A stretch of DNA of 59,878 bases from Cognatishimia sp. (GTDB lineage Bacteria; Pseudomonadota; Alphaproteobacteria; Rhodobacterales; Rhodobacteraceae). The notes under the pieces were generated by a model that saw nothing but the letters and a program-made list of their open reading frames with translations, was not told where the DNA came from and did no database searches. The translations under genes and the position numbers were made by a program. The stretch covers positions 1 to 59,878 of the forward strand of contig JABSOU010000001.1 of the NCBI GenBank assembly GCA_013215215.1, given 5' to 3'. Positions 48,821-57,306 of the stretch are shown here, piece after piece. Within the stretch, counting starts at the first letter, position 1; every line of letters starts with the position of its first letter.

Positions 48821-49456
48821 TCTGGCTTTTAATAGAAAATTGTTTATTTTATCTAGATCTGTATTTTTATCTACTTTTTCAGAAACTCTTTCTAACTTCT
48901 TTGCCCATTTATGGCAAGTATCTATTACTTCCCCTAACTCATAATCACCTTTTCTATATCTTCTTAAGTCTGTCTCTACTTCTGTACCTATCATATTAAC
49001 TGGGTAACTATCATGTGCCAATAATGAGTAGGCTTGGTATAAAGATCTTAAATAAGCAGATGCATATTTAGATTTACGATTATCTTTATCGTCCAAAAAT
49101 TTCTTTCTTTGGTTTAATCCATAACCTACATGAGCTTTAACTAAATCATTGGTATTCCAAACACTAGGAAATAAAGATATCAATTCTTCCCCTAACTCAG
49201 TGTGTTGCTTTATAGGTGCATTAAAGACCTCTAGTACTGTTGGGTTGCACTTAGTTGACATCTCTAGAAAATATCTAAGCTCCCAAGAGGTGTTGTCAGT
49301 TTCGCCTTCAATCCAATTACTATTCTTAGGGTTGGAAAATACTTTAAGTATTTCTTCTAAAGGATGTACAAATACTCCTCTATAGTCATAATCAGAATCT
49401 TCATCATATATACCATGAGCCCTAGACCCTACTAGTACTTTTAATATTGTGTCCAT
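48794..49456 (-). CDS. Predicted nucleotidyltransferase
   Basis: 220 aa. GSRAHGIYDEDSDYDYRG near the start is the nucleotidyltransferase fold motif (GS..D.D). The rest matches the COG3541-like family of predicted enzymes. Such enzymes move nucleotides onto proteins or RNA; the target here is unknown. Convergent with the lysozyme gene. Confidence 0.7.
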   Translation of the reverse strand: MDTILKVLVGSRAHGIYDEDSDYDYRGVFVHPLEEILKVFSNPKNSNWIEGETDNTSWELRYFLEMSTKCNPTVLEVFNAPIKQHTELGEELISLFPSVWNTNDLVKAHVGYGLNQRKKFLDDKDNRKSKYASAYLRSLYQAYSLLAHDSYPVNMIGTEVETDLRRYRKGDYELGEVIDTCHKWAKKLERVSEKVDKNTDLDKINNFLLKARLTPPYNRV

Positions 49457-50395
49457 TTAATATTCCTTTATTGCTTCTTTACTAGCTAAAGCATCTTGCA
49501 AACTTAAGTTAGTGCCGTATTTTTCATTCAAATGCTCTATTTCATACTCTAAACTATTGCAACTAAGTTCACTATTAGAATTGAACTCTCCTAACATGAA
49601 TAAAAATGCTTGATTATAATTACCACCATAGTCTTGTAGTTCACATATAGTCTCTAAAACATCTAAAACTTTAGTATAGTCTTTAGGTTCTAGATCAAAC
49701 TGTAAAGGTATAGATTTTGGTGTTTGGTACTCCTCTTCTTCCTCTTCTTCCATACCAAGAGCTTCTGGATTAAGTATATTATTGACATACTCTTTTATCT
49801 CTGCCATAGTACCAGTTTTACACATACCTAAGAGCTCTTCTTTATTTTTATTATTAATAACTCTACTAGCTTCAAAAAGTTTTCTGTGTGATGTTATGCC
49901 TAGTAGATCTTCAGAAGTGATTTGTGCGCCTCTTGAATTATTATATATTTTCATACAATTATAACCCTCGTCAGCAGAATAATTTAATTCCCACTTCATA
50001 AACTCAGCGAAAGCTTTATCTGAGCTTCCTAAATATCTACCAGCAAACTCTTCTCTTTCATAAAGTTTTCTTCTTTGCATCTCACATAAGACTCTGCCAG
50101 ATCTAATAAAATTCTTAGCTATTGAGTTAGCGACTTCATAAAACTCATTTAATACTTCATCGTCTGTAAGGTTTTCTAAAGATTCATATAGGGGATCTAA
50201 TTTAGTTGTATCTATTTTTTTAACCTCTTGAGGATAAACTAAACTTACTAGTCCATCTTTATTAACTGCTTCAAACGATTTTGATTCTGTGTCAAAAGCA
50301 GTGAGTTCTAAAATCTCCCCACGTGAAAACTCTTTTTCTTCTTCTGGAGTATCTGCTACATATTTAACAAACTTTACTTTATCTCCTATTTCCAT
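49457..50395 (-). CDS. Hypothetical protein with a poly-Glu stretch
   Basis: 312 aa. A small beta-rich N-terminal part (KVKFVKYVAD, KOW-like), a helical middle (RSGRVLCEMQRRKLYEREEF), and an acidic run of seven Glu near residue 220. No family recognised. It lies in the replication block, one base from its neighbours, so a replication-linked role is plausible. Confidence 0.65.
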   Translation of the reverse strand: MEIGDKVKFVKYVADTPEEEKEFSRGEILELTAFDTESKSFEAVNKDGLVSLVYPQEVKKIDTTKLDPLYESLENLTDDEVLNEFYEVANSIAKNFIRSGRVLCEMQRRKLYEREEFAGRYLGSSDKAFAEFMKWELNYSADEGYNCMKIYNNSRGAQITSEDLLGITSHRKLFEASRVINNKNKEELLGMCKTGTMAEIKEYVNNILNPEALGMEEEEEEEYQTPKSIPLQFDLEPKDYTKVLDVLETICELQDYGGNYNQAFLFMLGEFNSNSELSCNSLEYEIEHLNEKYGTNLSLQDALASKEAIKEY

Positions 50396-50742
50396 TATTT
50401 ATTCTCCTTAATTATATTTAAAAAGTCTTCTGCTTTTAATGCTACCATAACATCAGACCTATTTCTTTTAAAGAATAGTATAGGTGTATGTTCTCCAGAA
50501 TTAGCCTCTGCCTGCTTGAAAGAACCCCATAAATCTAATCTTTCAGTATTCTTAGCTTCTACAGAAAAAGGGAAGCTATCTCTAGCTGTTGGGGATAGTT
50601 TTACATCCTCTCCAGACTCCCCCATTATAGCAGGTTTTATATCTCCGTCTCTTAGTGAGGGAAAAGTTTCGTATAGTTTTTGAACGATCCAATCTTGTAA
50701 TCTTCTACCTTTAGCTTTCTTAGATGATGTTTTACTAGCCAT
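50395..50742 (-). CDS. Small PD-(D/E)XK nuclease
   Basis: 115 aa from the ATG at 50742, chosen because GGGGG lies 7 nt upstream; a longer reading from 50772 exists. Lys-rich N-terminus, then GESGEDVKLS and FSVEAKNTER (D46, E62, K64), a compact D-ExK site as in phage Holliday-junction resolvase-like nucleases. Overlaps the Cas4-like gene by 8 bases. Confidence 0.65.
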   Translation of the reverse strand: MASKTSSKKAKGRRLQDWIVQKLYETFPSLRDGDIKPAIMGESGEDVKLSPTARDSFPFSVEAKNTERLDLWGSFKQAEANSGEHTPILFFKRNRSDVMVALKAEDFLNIIKENK

Positions 50743-51655
50743 GTACATCCCCCGAAAAACATCTTGCAGCAAAAGGGCAATCCTTAGCTAACTTTGATTT
50801 TAAAGAACTGCACTTAGTTCTAGGCGGGATTTGTTTTTTATGTAGATGTTCTATAGAAGTCTTAGAATCCTCAAGCATAGCATACACTGCATCCTCGTTA
50901 TGCGCTAAATCCACTAAAAACTCTCTATACATAGGGTTATAACCATACTTCTTCTCTTTTTCGTTTCTAGTCCTATGGTCTTTGCAAATATATAAAATCT
51001 TCCCATATCTATTAACTGACAAGCCAGTATCTATAACGGCTGGGTGTTCTGGTAGTTTATATAGGTAAGGGGAGATTTGTTCTCTGTGCCCTTCTACAGG
51101 TGCAACAAATTCTGGTTTCTTAGAAAATAGTTCAGCAAATTTATCTTTACTTATAGTTTTTAATTCCCCTACGCTTAGCTTGCCATTATTGTCTAAATAA
51201 ATTATGTCTGGGTGTCCTGTGGCTTTAGAATAATCATCTATAATAGTAACTTCTCTATAGGTTTCCACCGAGTCTTGATCCGTGCCAAACCTAGTAGATA
51301 AATACTCCCACTGCTTAGTTTCTTTATTATATTCTAGGGTAATATGTTTATCTTTGCAATCTTTATCTACGACCCAACTTGCAAAAATCCGGTTTATACC
51401 TATACTCTTAAATAATTGCTTCCTAACATGCGTCTCTGCTGCCCTACCCAAAGTATAAGTCATTAAAGTCCTACTAGCTGCGTATTGTGATAATCTTATG
51501 GTGTCTGAATTACAAAAGCTATAATAATATTGTCTAGGGCATAATTTATATAGCGCAGAAACATTTATAAGCTCACCGTTGTTTCTAGACTCTTGTACGG
51601 CATCTAACTTATCTGCTTCACTTATTAATTCTTCTAGATTTAGTAAGTCTTCCAC
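50735..51655 (-). CDS. Cas4/RecB-like nuclease with four conserved Cys
   Basis: 306 aa. C39 in YKLCPRQYY and C282, C293, C299 at the end form the four-Cys iron-sulphur set. A nuclease core contains GHPDIIYLDNNGK and VGELKT (D150, E164, K166). This is the layout of Cas4/AddB-type enzymes that trim DNA ends. No CRISPR array or other cas gene is present, so it belongs to phage recombination. Coupled to neighbouring nucleases and RecA. Confidence 0.75.
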   Translation of the reverse strand: MEDLLNLEELISEADKLDAVQESRNNGELINVSALYKLCPRQYYYSFCNSDTIRLSQYAASRTLMTYTLGRAAETHVRKQLFKSIGINRIFASWVVDKDCKDKHITLEYNKETKQWEYLSTRFGTDQDSVETYREVTIIDDYSKATGHPDIIYLDNNGKLSVGELKTISKDKFAELFSKKPEFVAPVEGHREQISPYLYKLPEHPAVIDTGLSVNRYGKILYICKDHRTRNEKEKKYGYNPMYREFLVDLAHNEDAVYAMLEDSKTSIEHLHKKQIPPRTKCSSLKSKLAKDCPFAARCFSGDVHG

Positions 51656-52110
51656 TTAAATAAGTCCCTTTTTATAATTAAAAACCTACGATCACCCATG
51701 TAGTAATACATTATATCATAGATATTATCAAAGTCTAAACCTATACTCTTTTTATTACCTTGGATAGTAATCCCTTTAGGCTTAATATAATTATCAGGTA
51801 AGTAAGCTTCCTCTATTATGAAATATTTATTTTTATTGTGTAAGCTATATATCTCTATAATAGGTAACTTACTAGAAGCGCAAGCCTCGTGTCTTATCTT
51901 TTCAATGATTTTTTCAGTTACTCTATATCTAGCTTTTTCTGTGCATTTACACTCTGCTCTAAAATACTCACTATCAACATCACCTTTCTTGTGAACAGCG
52001 CCAGATCCTGGGGTAGTAGTTCCTTTAAAATAATCTGCTAAATTTTCTTCTTGTTTAGGGGATTTTATTGAAGCTTTATTAAGCTTTCTTAGTCTTTTTG
52101 GCAGCCTCAT
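51640..52110 (-). CDS. PD-(D/E)XK nuclease, possible junction resolvase
   Basis: 156 aa from the ATG at 52110 (GAGG 9 nt upstream; the GTG at 52125 lacks a site). The N-terminus is basic (RLPKRLRKLNK), and GDVDSEYFRAECKCTEK gives D44, E53 and K55. Between RecA and the Cas4-like enzyme, so it likely cuts recombination intermediates. Confidence 0.6.
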   Translation of the reverse strand: MRLPKRLRKLNKASIKSPKQEENLADYFKGTTTPGSGAVHKKGDVDSEYFRAECKCTEKARYRVTEKIIEKIRHEACASSKLPIIEIYSLHNKNKYFIIEEAYLPDNYIKPKGITIQGNKKSIGLDFDNIYDIMYYYMGDRRFLIIKRDLFKWKTY

Positions 52111-53236
52111 TAATCCAATCCTCACCTAAATAAGCTAAAAGGAAATCTGGCTCAGACCTATTAGTGGCAGGTAATCCTACTTCCACTCTATAGTTAGCTA
52201 TGCAAGCTGCTTTAAGCTTAGTATACACATCTTGATTATCTATTAGAAATGAGATTAAATCTTTCTTTGTGCTGAAAGATTCTTTAATATCTACACAATT
52301 TAGTTTCCATCCCTCAAGAAAACCATAATACTTTGCATCATTTATAACTGCATTGTAGTCATCTATAGCACCTTGTGGTATTTGTTCGTTGGGGGAAACA
52401 CACATGCTAAATTCCAAAATTTCAGGCATGTTTCTAGTACTCTTATCTTTATAAGACTTAGCAGTAAAATTACGTCTAGTAGATCTTTTGTGAGAGTCTA
52501 CCTCTCCTTTTACTTTACTTAACCAAGTGATACTTATAGCAGAATCTCTGACTTTTTGCCCTCCAGCTATAACTTTCTCTGGGGAATATGGGGTTCTACG
52601 ATTAAAGTTTGCTCTAGTATGATTTACTAATAACATCTTAGGGGGTAAAGCAGTATTACCAAAACAAATACGTCTTATCTGCTCATACTTGTCCATAACT
52701 TTAGTAAAAGGGGCTGCTTTATCTGCCATAACCGCATCTTCTATAGATTTATTCTCTGATTTAGCTGAGATTGAAGATGTTATAGAGTCTATTATTATAC
52801 CGCAAATTTTATCTGGGTGTTTTTCTATAGTGTCAAGCATAACATCCCCCATAGCATCTGTAGTGTTTGGTCCTATGAGTAAGAACCCATTATTAGGGTC
52901 AGTATCTACCCCATGCTGTTCAAGCTGCTCAAGACTATCCATGTAATGGCTTTCCATATCTATATAGTAGATAATCTTTCCTGGGTACTTTCTCTGCAAA
53001 GATGCTGCTTGTTTAGCTGCATAAGAAGACTTACCAGAACCTTCATCCCCTACTACCATAGTAGCGTTATTATCAGCCTCTCCCCCACAAGAATACTTAT
53101 CTATAACATATATTCCAGTAGGTAATAGCCTTCGCTCTTTTTTATATGGTGGATTTAATAAATCTACACTATACCCACATCTTTTATTATAAATAGCATT
53201 TATGTCTCTAATGACATCTTTTATATCATCACTCAT
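52079..53236 (-). CDS. RecA/UvsX-like recombinase
   Basis: 385 aa. Walker A GDEGSGKSS (63-71) and Walker B ICGIIIDSITS (144-154) of the RecA core; the C-terminus is Lys-rich. It makes filaments on ssDNA and swaps strands. A TGTTATAAT -10 ends 8 nt before the ATG, without a ribosome site, so translation should be leaderless. Overlaps the next gene by 32 bases. Confidence 0.8.
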   Translation of the reverse strand: MSDDIKDVIRDINAIYNKRCGYSVDLLNPPYKKERRLLPTGIYVIDKYSCGGEADNNATMVVGDEGSGKSSYAAKQAASLQRKYPGKIIYYIDMESHYMDSLEQLEQHGVDTDPNNGFLLIGPNTTDAMGDVMLDTIEKHPDKICGIIIDSITSSISAKSENKSIEDAVMADKAAPFTKVMDKYEQIRRICFGNTALPPKMLLVNHTRANFNRRTPYSPEKVIAGGQKVRDSAISITWLSKVKGEVDSHKRSTRRNFTAKSYKDKSTRNMPEILEFSMCVSPNEQIPQGAIDDYNAVINDAKYYGFLEGWKLNCVDIKESFSTKKDLISFLIDNQDVYTKLKAACIANYRVEVGLPATNRSEPDFLLAYLGEDWINEAAKKTKKA

Positions 53237-53244
53237 ACATAATA

Positions 53245-53253
53245 ATTATAACA
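53245..53253 (-). promoter_or_regulatory. Leaderless-type promoter of recA-like gene
   Basis: Minus-strand TGT-TATAAT (-10 at 53245-53250), 8 nt before the start codon. Confidence 0.6.
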
Positions 53254-53255
53254 CG

Positions 53256-53693
53256 TCAATATATAATTTTATCTCCGTGTTCTTTTATATAATGATCTCT
53301 ATAAGAAGGGAATAGTTCTAAAAAACTCCCGTAAGTCCTACACAACGTTACTAAATCTTCTGGGCTGTAAGTATAATACTTTGCTCCATATTTAGTAAAA
53401 ATAACATTAGCTGGCTTTATACAACTAGTAATACCTTTAAGATATATTCGGAAAAATGGAGGGAACAGTTTATATATATCTAAAAGCATATTTGTAGTTA
53501 TATAGGGTTTACCTGTTCTATAACATTTCTTATAATCTTCTTGTTTAATAAGTTTATGGTCTAAGGCTATTGGCAATTTATAGATAGGTTTATAATCAAG
53601 ATTTGTCTTGAAATAAGTTCTACAACTTTCTAACCTATTAAGGATATTAGGCAAAGATAGTGTAATTTTAGAATCGTTTGTGAAAATCTCCAA
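53256..53693 (-). CDS. Hypothetical protein
   Basis: 145 aa, Tyr/Lys/Leu-rich, between helicase and RecA; it overlaps the helicase gene by 26 bases. Not recognised. Confidence 0.6.
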   Translation of the reverse strand: MEIFTNDSKITLSLPNILNRLESCRTYFKTNLDYKPIYKLPIALDHKLIKQEDYKKCYRTGKPYITTNMLLDIYKLFPPFFRIYLKGITSCIKPANVIFTKYGAKYYTYSPEDLVTLCRTYGSFLELFPSYRDHYIKEHGDKIIY

Positions 53694-55104
53694 CCTTAAG
53701 CTTAAATCCTTGCTCTTTATACTCTTTTCTTTTATTATCCTCTAAGTCGGTAGTAAAAGCTCTAGACATAATGTCTACAGGCATATGCCACTCAGGGGTA
53801 GGCTTACCTTCTAATATACTTCTTATTCTACCAAAAACTTGTTTCATTTTTTTTCTAGGGGTTAAATCCATGCCCCAATTTAAATGGGACTTATGTAATC
53901 CAGCATTCATTTTTCCATATGTGGCTAGTACTACTCTTCTATTTAGGACATGTTTTATATCCTCGTCATTAACTTTTTTACGTTTACCTGCTACAGTAAT
54001 CTCGCCTGTGTATAATCCTAAATCTTTCTCTGGTATTCCTAACCCATGTAAAATTTTATATGCATACTCTAAGTGGTCTATAAAGTCAGATACTATCAGG
54101 GGGTTTCTCCCTTCTTTATACACCTTGTAAATCAACTCACAAAAGTGCTCAGTACGTTTTTTATCTTTGGAAACCTGTCTACAGTGGCTTTTATAATCTT
54201 TACCAGAAAGAAGTTTTTTTGCTTTATATGAATGTAGGTAAATAGTTAATGGCATTACTTCGCCCTTAGAAGTAGCTCTAATAGGTCCTATGTGTAATTT
54301 TAAAGCTTTTTCCGCTTGGTCAGTTCTGTTAGGGGTGGCAGTCATCCCTAGCCTAGCAGTGGCATAACATTTGCGCAAAGCTAATATGAATTTTTCAGTA
54401 GCCATAGTCTCGACTTCATCTAAAATCCAGTAACCGAAAGATTTGTAATATTTTTCTGGATAATCACACATTGCTACTGTGTGTATAGTGCTTATGCAGA
54501 TAGGGGCATTCATATTAAAATTACCCTTGCCTCTTACCTCTGCTATATGGTTTGGTTTTAAACCCAACAAAATTGGTATTTCTTCCTTCCATTTATTTAA
54601 TATTGGGATATTAGGTACTACTATTAAGGTTCTATAACCAAGCTCAGAAGCTACAGCAAGTGATGAAGGTGTCTTACCTACTCCAGTAGTTCCTACAGCA
54701 AAGCACCCATAATTAGAGTCTAAAACAGATAGTATATCTTTAACAAATTGTTCCTGTCCAGCAGCAGCTTTAGGGTGGTTTGGGTCTATCTTTTTCTTTG
54801 GGGAGAAAATCATGGTCCCAGTACTAGTATAATCCTCGAACTCTAAATAACCCATAACACCAGGTTTTAAAGTCCATTCAATAGGTAGACCTATATGGCT
54901 TTGGTAAGTTTCATCATCGTAGTTGTATATGACTTTATATTCAGTACTACGATATTTTTTGGTTCTGTACGTTAAAAATCTTTTTAAATAACTAACGTGA
55001 TCTTCGTTAGTATATCCCCTAGGTCTTATGTCCCTCAATTTATCATATGGGACATAAGCTAGGTTGCTAATAAAAGGTTTATTAGTAGGGGGTTTTTTAG
55101 GCAT
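53668..55104 (-). CDS. UvsW-like SF2 helicase
   Basis: 478 aa from the ATG at 55104, chosen because GAAGG lies 8 nt upstream; the frame can be extended to a GTG at 55134. Helicase blocks: GTTGVGKTPSS (138-148), ILDEVETM (DE at 229-230), GMTATP (253-258) and a C-terminal QVFGRIRS. Order and size match T4 UvsW, which rewinds and remodels forks and junctions. Overlaps the SSB gene by 8 bases. Confidence 0.8.
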   Translation of the reverse strand: MPKKPPTNKPFISNLAYVPYDKLRDIRPRGYTNEDHVSYLKRFLTYRTKKYRSTEYKVIYNYDDETYQSHIGLPIEWTLKPGVMGYLEFEDYTSTGTMIFSPKKKIDPNHPKAAAGQEQFVKDILSVLDSNYGCFAVGTTGVGKTPSSLAVASELGYRTLIVVPNIPILNKWKEEIPILLGLKPNHIAEVRGKGNFNMNAPICISTIHTVAMCDYPEKYYKSFGYWILDEVETMATEKFILALRKCYATARLGMTATPNRTDQAEKALKLHIGPIRATSKGEVMPLTIYLHSYKAKKLLSGKDYKSHCRQVSKDKKRTEHFCELIYKVYKEGRNPLIVSDFIDHLEYAYKILHGLGIPEKDLGLYTGEITVAGKRKKVNDEDIKHVLNRRVVLATYGKMNAGLHKSHLNWGMDLTPRKKMKQVFGRIRSILEGKPTPEWHMPVDIMSRAFTTDLEDNKRKEYKEQGFKLKVGDFHKRF

Positions 55105-56332
55105 CCTCGAAGCCTTCAAAGTCACTATCTTCACTGTCTTCTAACCCAGAGTTAAGTTTCTCTTCTGCTTCAACTGCTTTTTTATCTACACCTTTCTTTA
55201 AGGATTTTTTTCTACTTCCTTTAGGTTTTGGGGGTACTGCTTCCTCTTCCTCTAAAGATATATCTTTATCTAAAGTTTCTTCTTCTTTAGTAGCTACTGC
55301 TTCATCTTCTAAAGAAACATTTTCCTCTAAAGATACTTCATCTTCGCCATCATCTTCAAAGTCACCTATAGAAACATCTTCTTCCTCAAAAGAATTTTCA
55401 TCGTCTACTAATGAAGCTACAAAATTAACTGAAAACATTCTTTTAGCTTCATCTTTAGTTAACTTATTAGTCATTTCTCTATAGCAGTTTAAAGGAGATA
55501 CAGCCCAATTATGGTCATGTACCTTAACTAAATCTGAAGTTAATTCCCCATCCTCTATAAATTCATCTTCACCGTTTTTACCTATATTCTTATACTTCAT
55601 CCTAGGTGTAGGTTGCATTTTTTTACCTAACTTCTCAAGAATGGATTCTTTAACCCACTTTCTCATTACAAAAGAGTCCCCATCTTCATATAGGTGAGTT
55701 AATTTACCTACTCTTGCTGCCAGATCTCCAGTACCACGCTTTAATTTAAGTAACATACCTCTAATAGTGCCTTTTTCTTCATATCCACTTTTTAGAAGCT
55801 TGACTAATCTGGTGATATTGCTATTTTCGTTAGAAAGATCAGTTTCGTGGAACCTTAATAACTGTTTATGATATACTTTTTCCCCATCATCTTTTGTATA
55901 AATAGGGGCTAAATCTAGAGAAGCCAGTTTTCCTTCTTTGCTAAGACTAAAAACAACTGGTAAAACAGTAAGTCCTACAGTAGTCCCTACTTTACCTACT
56001 TCATATCCAGGTCTAGACCCTGGCTCACAAAGGGGGCAATCCTTTCCAAAACAAGCATGATAGAAAGTATCTTTAAAAGATAAAAGACCGTTTCTCCTAG
56101 GGGTTATCTTATGCTCCTCTTGACTATAAAAACTCTCTTTAATGTCTTTATCCAATATTATTACCCCTAATTCCTGACCTTTCTGTAAGGAAAAGTTGTT
56201 ATTATTGAAAAACTTAATATCGTGACCGTGCTTAGATCTTAAAGCCTCATTTTTTTTCTTTGAGTGGTCTCTTTGTAAAGATTGTTTTTTGTCTCTACTT
56301 ATCTTACTTTCTATATCATCAATGTTTAGCAT
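55097..56332 (-). CDS. gp32-like ssDNA-binding protein
   Basis: 411 aa. Zinc site H92-C94-C99-C102 in YHACFGKDCPLCEPG, a basic N-terminus, a core with RNA/DNA-binding character and a long acidic tail ending DSEDSDFEGFEDA. The acidic stretch contains repeated SLEE-type units. Matches T4 gp32 in layout. It coats ssDNA and recruits replication proteins. Coupled to the primase gene by a one-base overlap. Confidence 0.8.
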   Translation of the reverse strand: MLNIDDIESKISRDKKQSLQRDHSKKKNEALRSKHGHDIKFFNNNNFSLQKGQELGVIILDKDIKESFYSQEEHKITPRRNGLLSFKDTFYHACFGKDCPLCEPGSRPGYEVGKVGTTVGLTVLPVVFSLSKEGKLASLDLAPIYTKDDGEKVYHKQLLRFHETDLSNENSNITRLVKLLKSGYEEKGTIRGMLLKLKRGTGDLAARVGKLTHLYEDGDSFVMRKWVKESILEKLGKKMQPTPRMKYKNIGKNGEDEFIEDGELTSDLVKVHDHNWAVSPLNCYREMTNKLTKDEAKRMFSVNFVASLVDDENSFEEEDVSIGDFEDDGEDEVSLEENVSLEDEAVATKEEETLDKDISLEEEEAVPPKPKGSRKKSLKKGVDKKAVEAEEKLNSGLEDSEDSDFEGFEDA

Positions 56333-57306
56333 TAATCTATTGCTCCTTTTGTATTAACTAGTTTAGCATTATCAATTATAGCATAAACTTGGTCTTTAGT
56401 TAAATAGTCTGGATCTTCTACAGGGTTACCGTCCTCGTCTTCTGGGTATCTTACTACATAAGTAGGTAATCCATAAAAAGCTAAATGTTTTAAAGCAGGT
56501 AGTTTTTTAGTTCCTTCATGGACTGCTCTTATGCCTGCCGTATCATTATCTAACAACAAATATAAAGGCATACCTAAGCTTATAAGAACCTCTCTTTGAG
56601 GTTTAGTTACAGAAGCCCCCATACTAGATAATATATTATAATCTTTATCCAAACCATATTCGTGAAGAAGAGTATAGAAAAATAATCCTTCTGCTAATAT
56701 TATTGGCTTACGTTTATTTAGTTTATGTATACCTAATAAAGTCTTTTTAATAGCTGAGTTGGGTGTAGTCCACATGCGTAAATTATCATCTTTTTTAATG
56801 CTTCTACCACTATGCCCTAATAATTGACCTCTTTGGTTGTATATAGTAAATATAACCCTCTCGAACTCAGGGTGATATCTTAGGTCAATCCTATCCATGG
56901 TTTCTCTAGTTATGTTTCTACTTGCACAATAATCAATCGCTTTTCTATGCAAAGATGCTCTAGGTAAGATCCTATCATAAAGCTTTGCGCGTAAAACCAT
57001 ATCGGTTTTTTCTAAAGGTTTAAACTCTTTCATTAAATCAGACCAATCTACATCCACTAAGTCAAATAAATATTTACTATCCCCAGTGACTTGTAAAAAT
57101 GTCTGTGCTATATTATCCAACTTACCAGTAGTTCCACAAGACCTACAACCAAATAAATTCACACCGTTTACATTATTAATCTCAAATGAAGGTCTATTAT
57201 CTACTCCGTTTTTATGTGTCCATTTTGCAAAAGGGCATTTTGCTTTTATACCATTACTTGTAACGGACACATCTTCTAAATTTAATATTTCCTCTATACT
57301 TGACAT
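56332..57306 (-). CDS. DNA primase (CHC2 zinc finger, TOPRIM)
   Basis: 324 aa. Zinc finger C24, H31, C54, C57, then a TOPRIM core with IILAEGLFF (E206) and LLLDNDTAG (D253, D255). No helicase domain follows, so it is a stand-alone primase. It lays RNA primers for the polymerase. It overlaps the polymerase gene by 13 bases. Confidence 0.85.
   Translation of the reverse strand: MSSIEEILNLEDVSVTSNGIKAKCPFAKWTHKNGVDNRPSFEINNVNGVNLFGCRSCGTTGKLDNIAQTFLQVTGDSKYLFDLVDVDWSDLMKEFKPLEKTDMVLRAKLYDRILPRASLHRKAIDYCASRNITRETMDRIDLRYHPEFERVIFTIYNQRGQLLGHSGRSIKKDDNLRMWTTPNSAIKKTLLGIHKLNKRKPIILAEGLFFYTLLHEYGLDKDYNILSSMGASVTKPQREVLISLGMPLYLLLDNDTAGIRAVHEGTKKLPALKHLAFYGLPTYVVRYPEDEDGNPVEDPDYLTKDQVYAIIDNAKLVNTKGAID

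Noticed and set aside
50735-51655. CRISPR-Cas4 adaptation gene
   Set aside because: No cas1, cas2 or array in the window; the neighbours are phage recombination genes.
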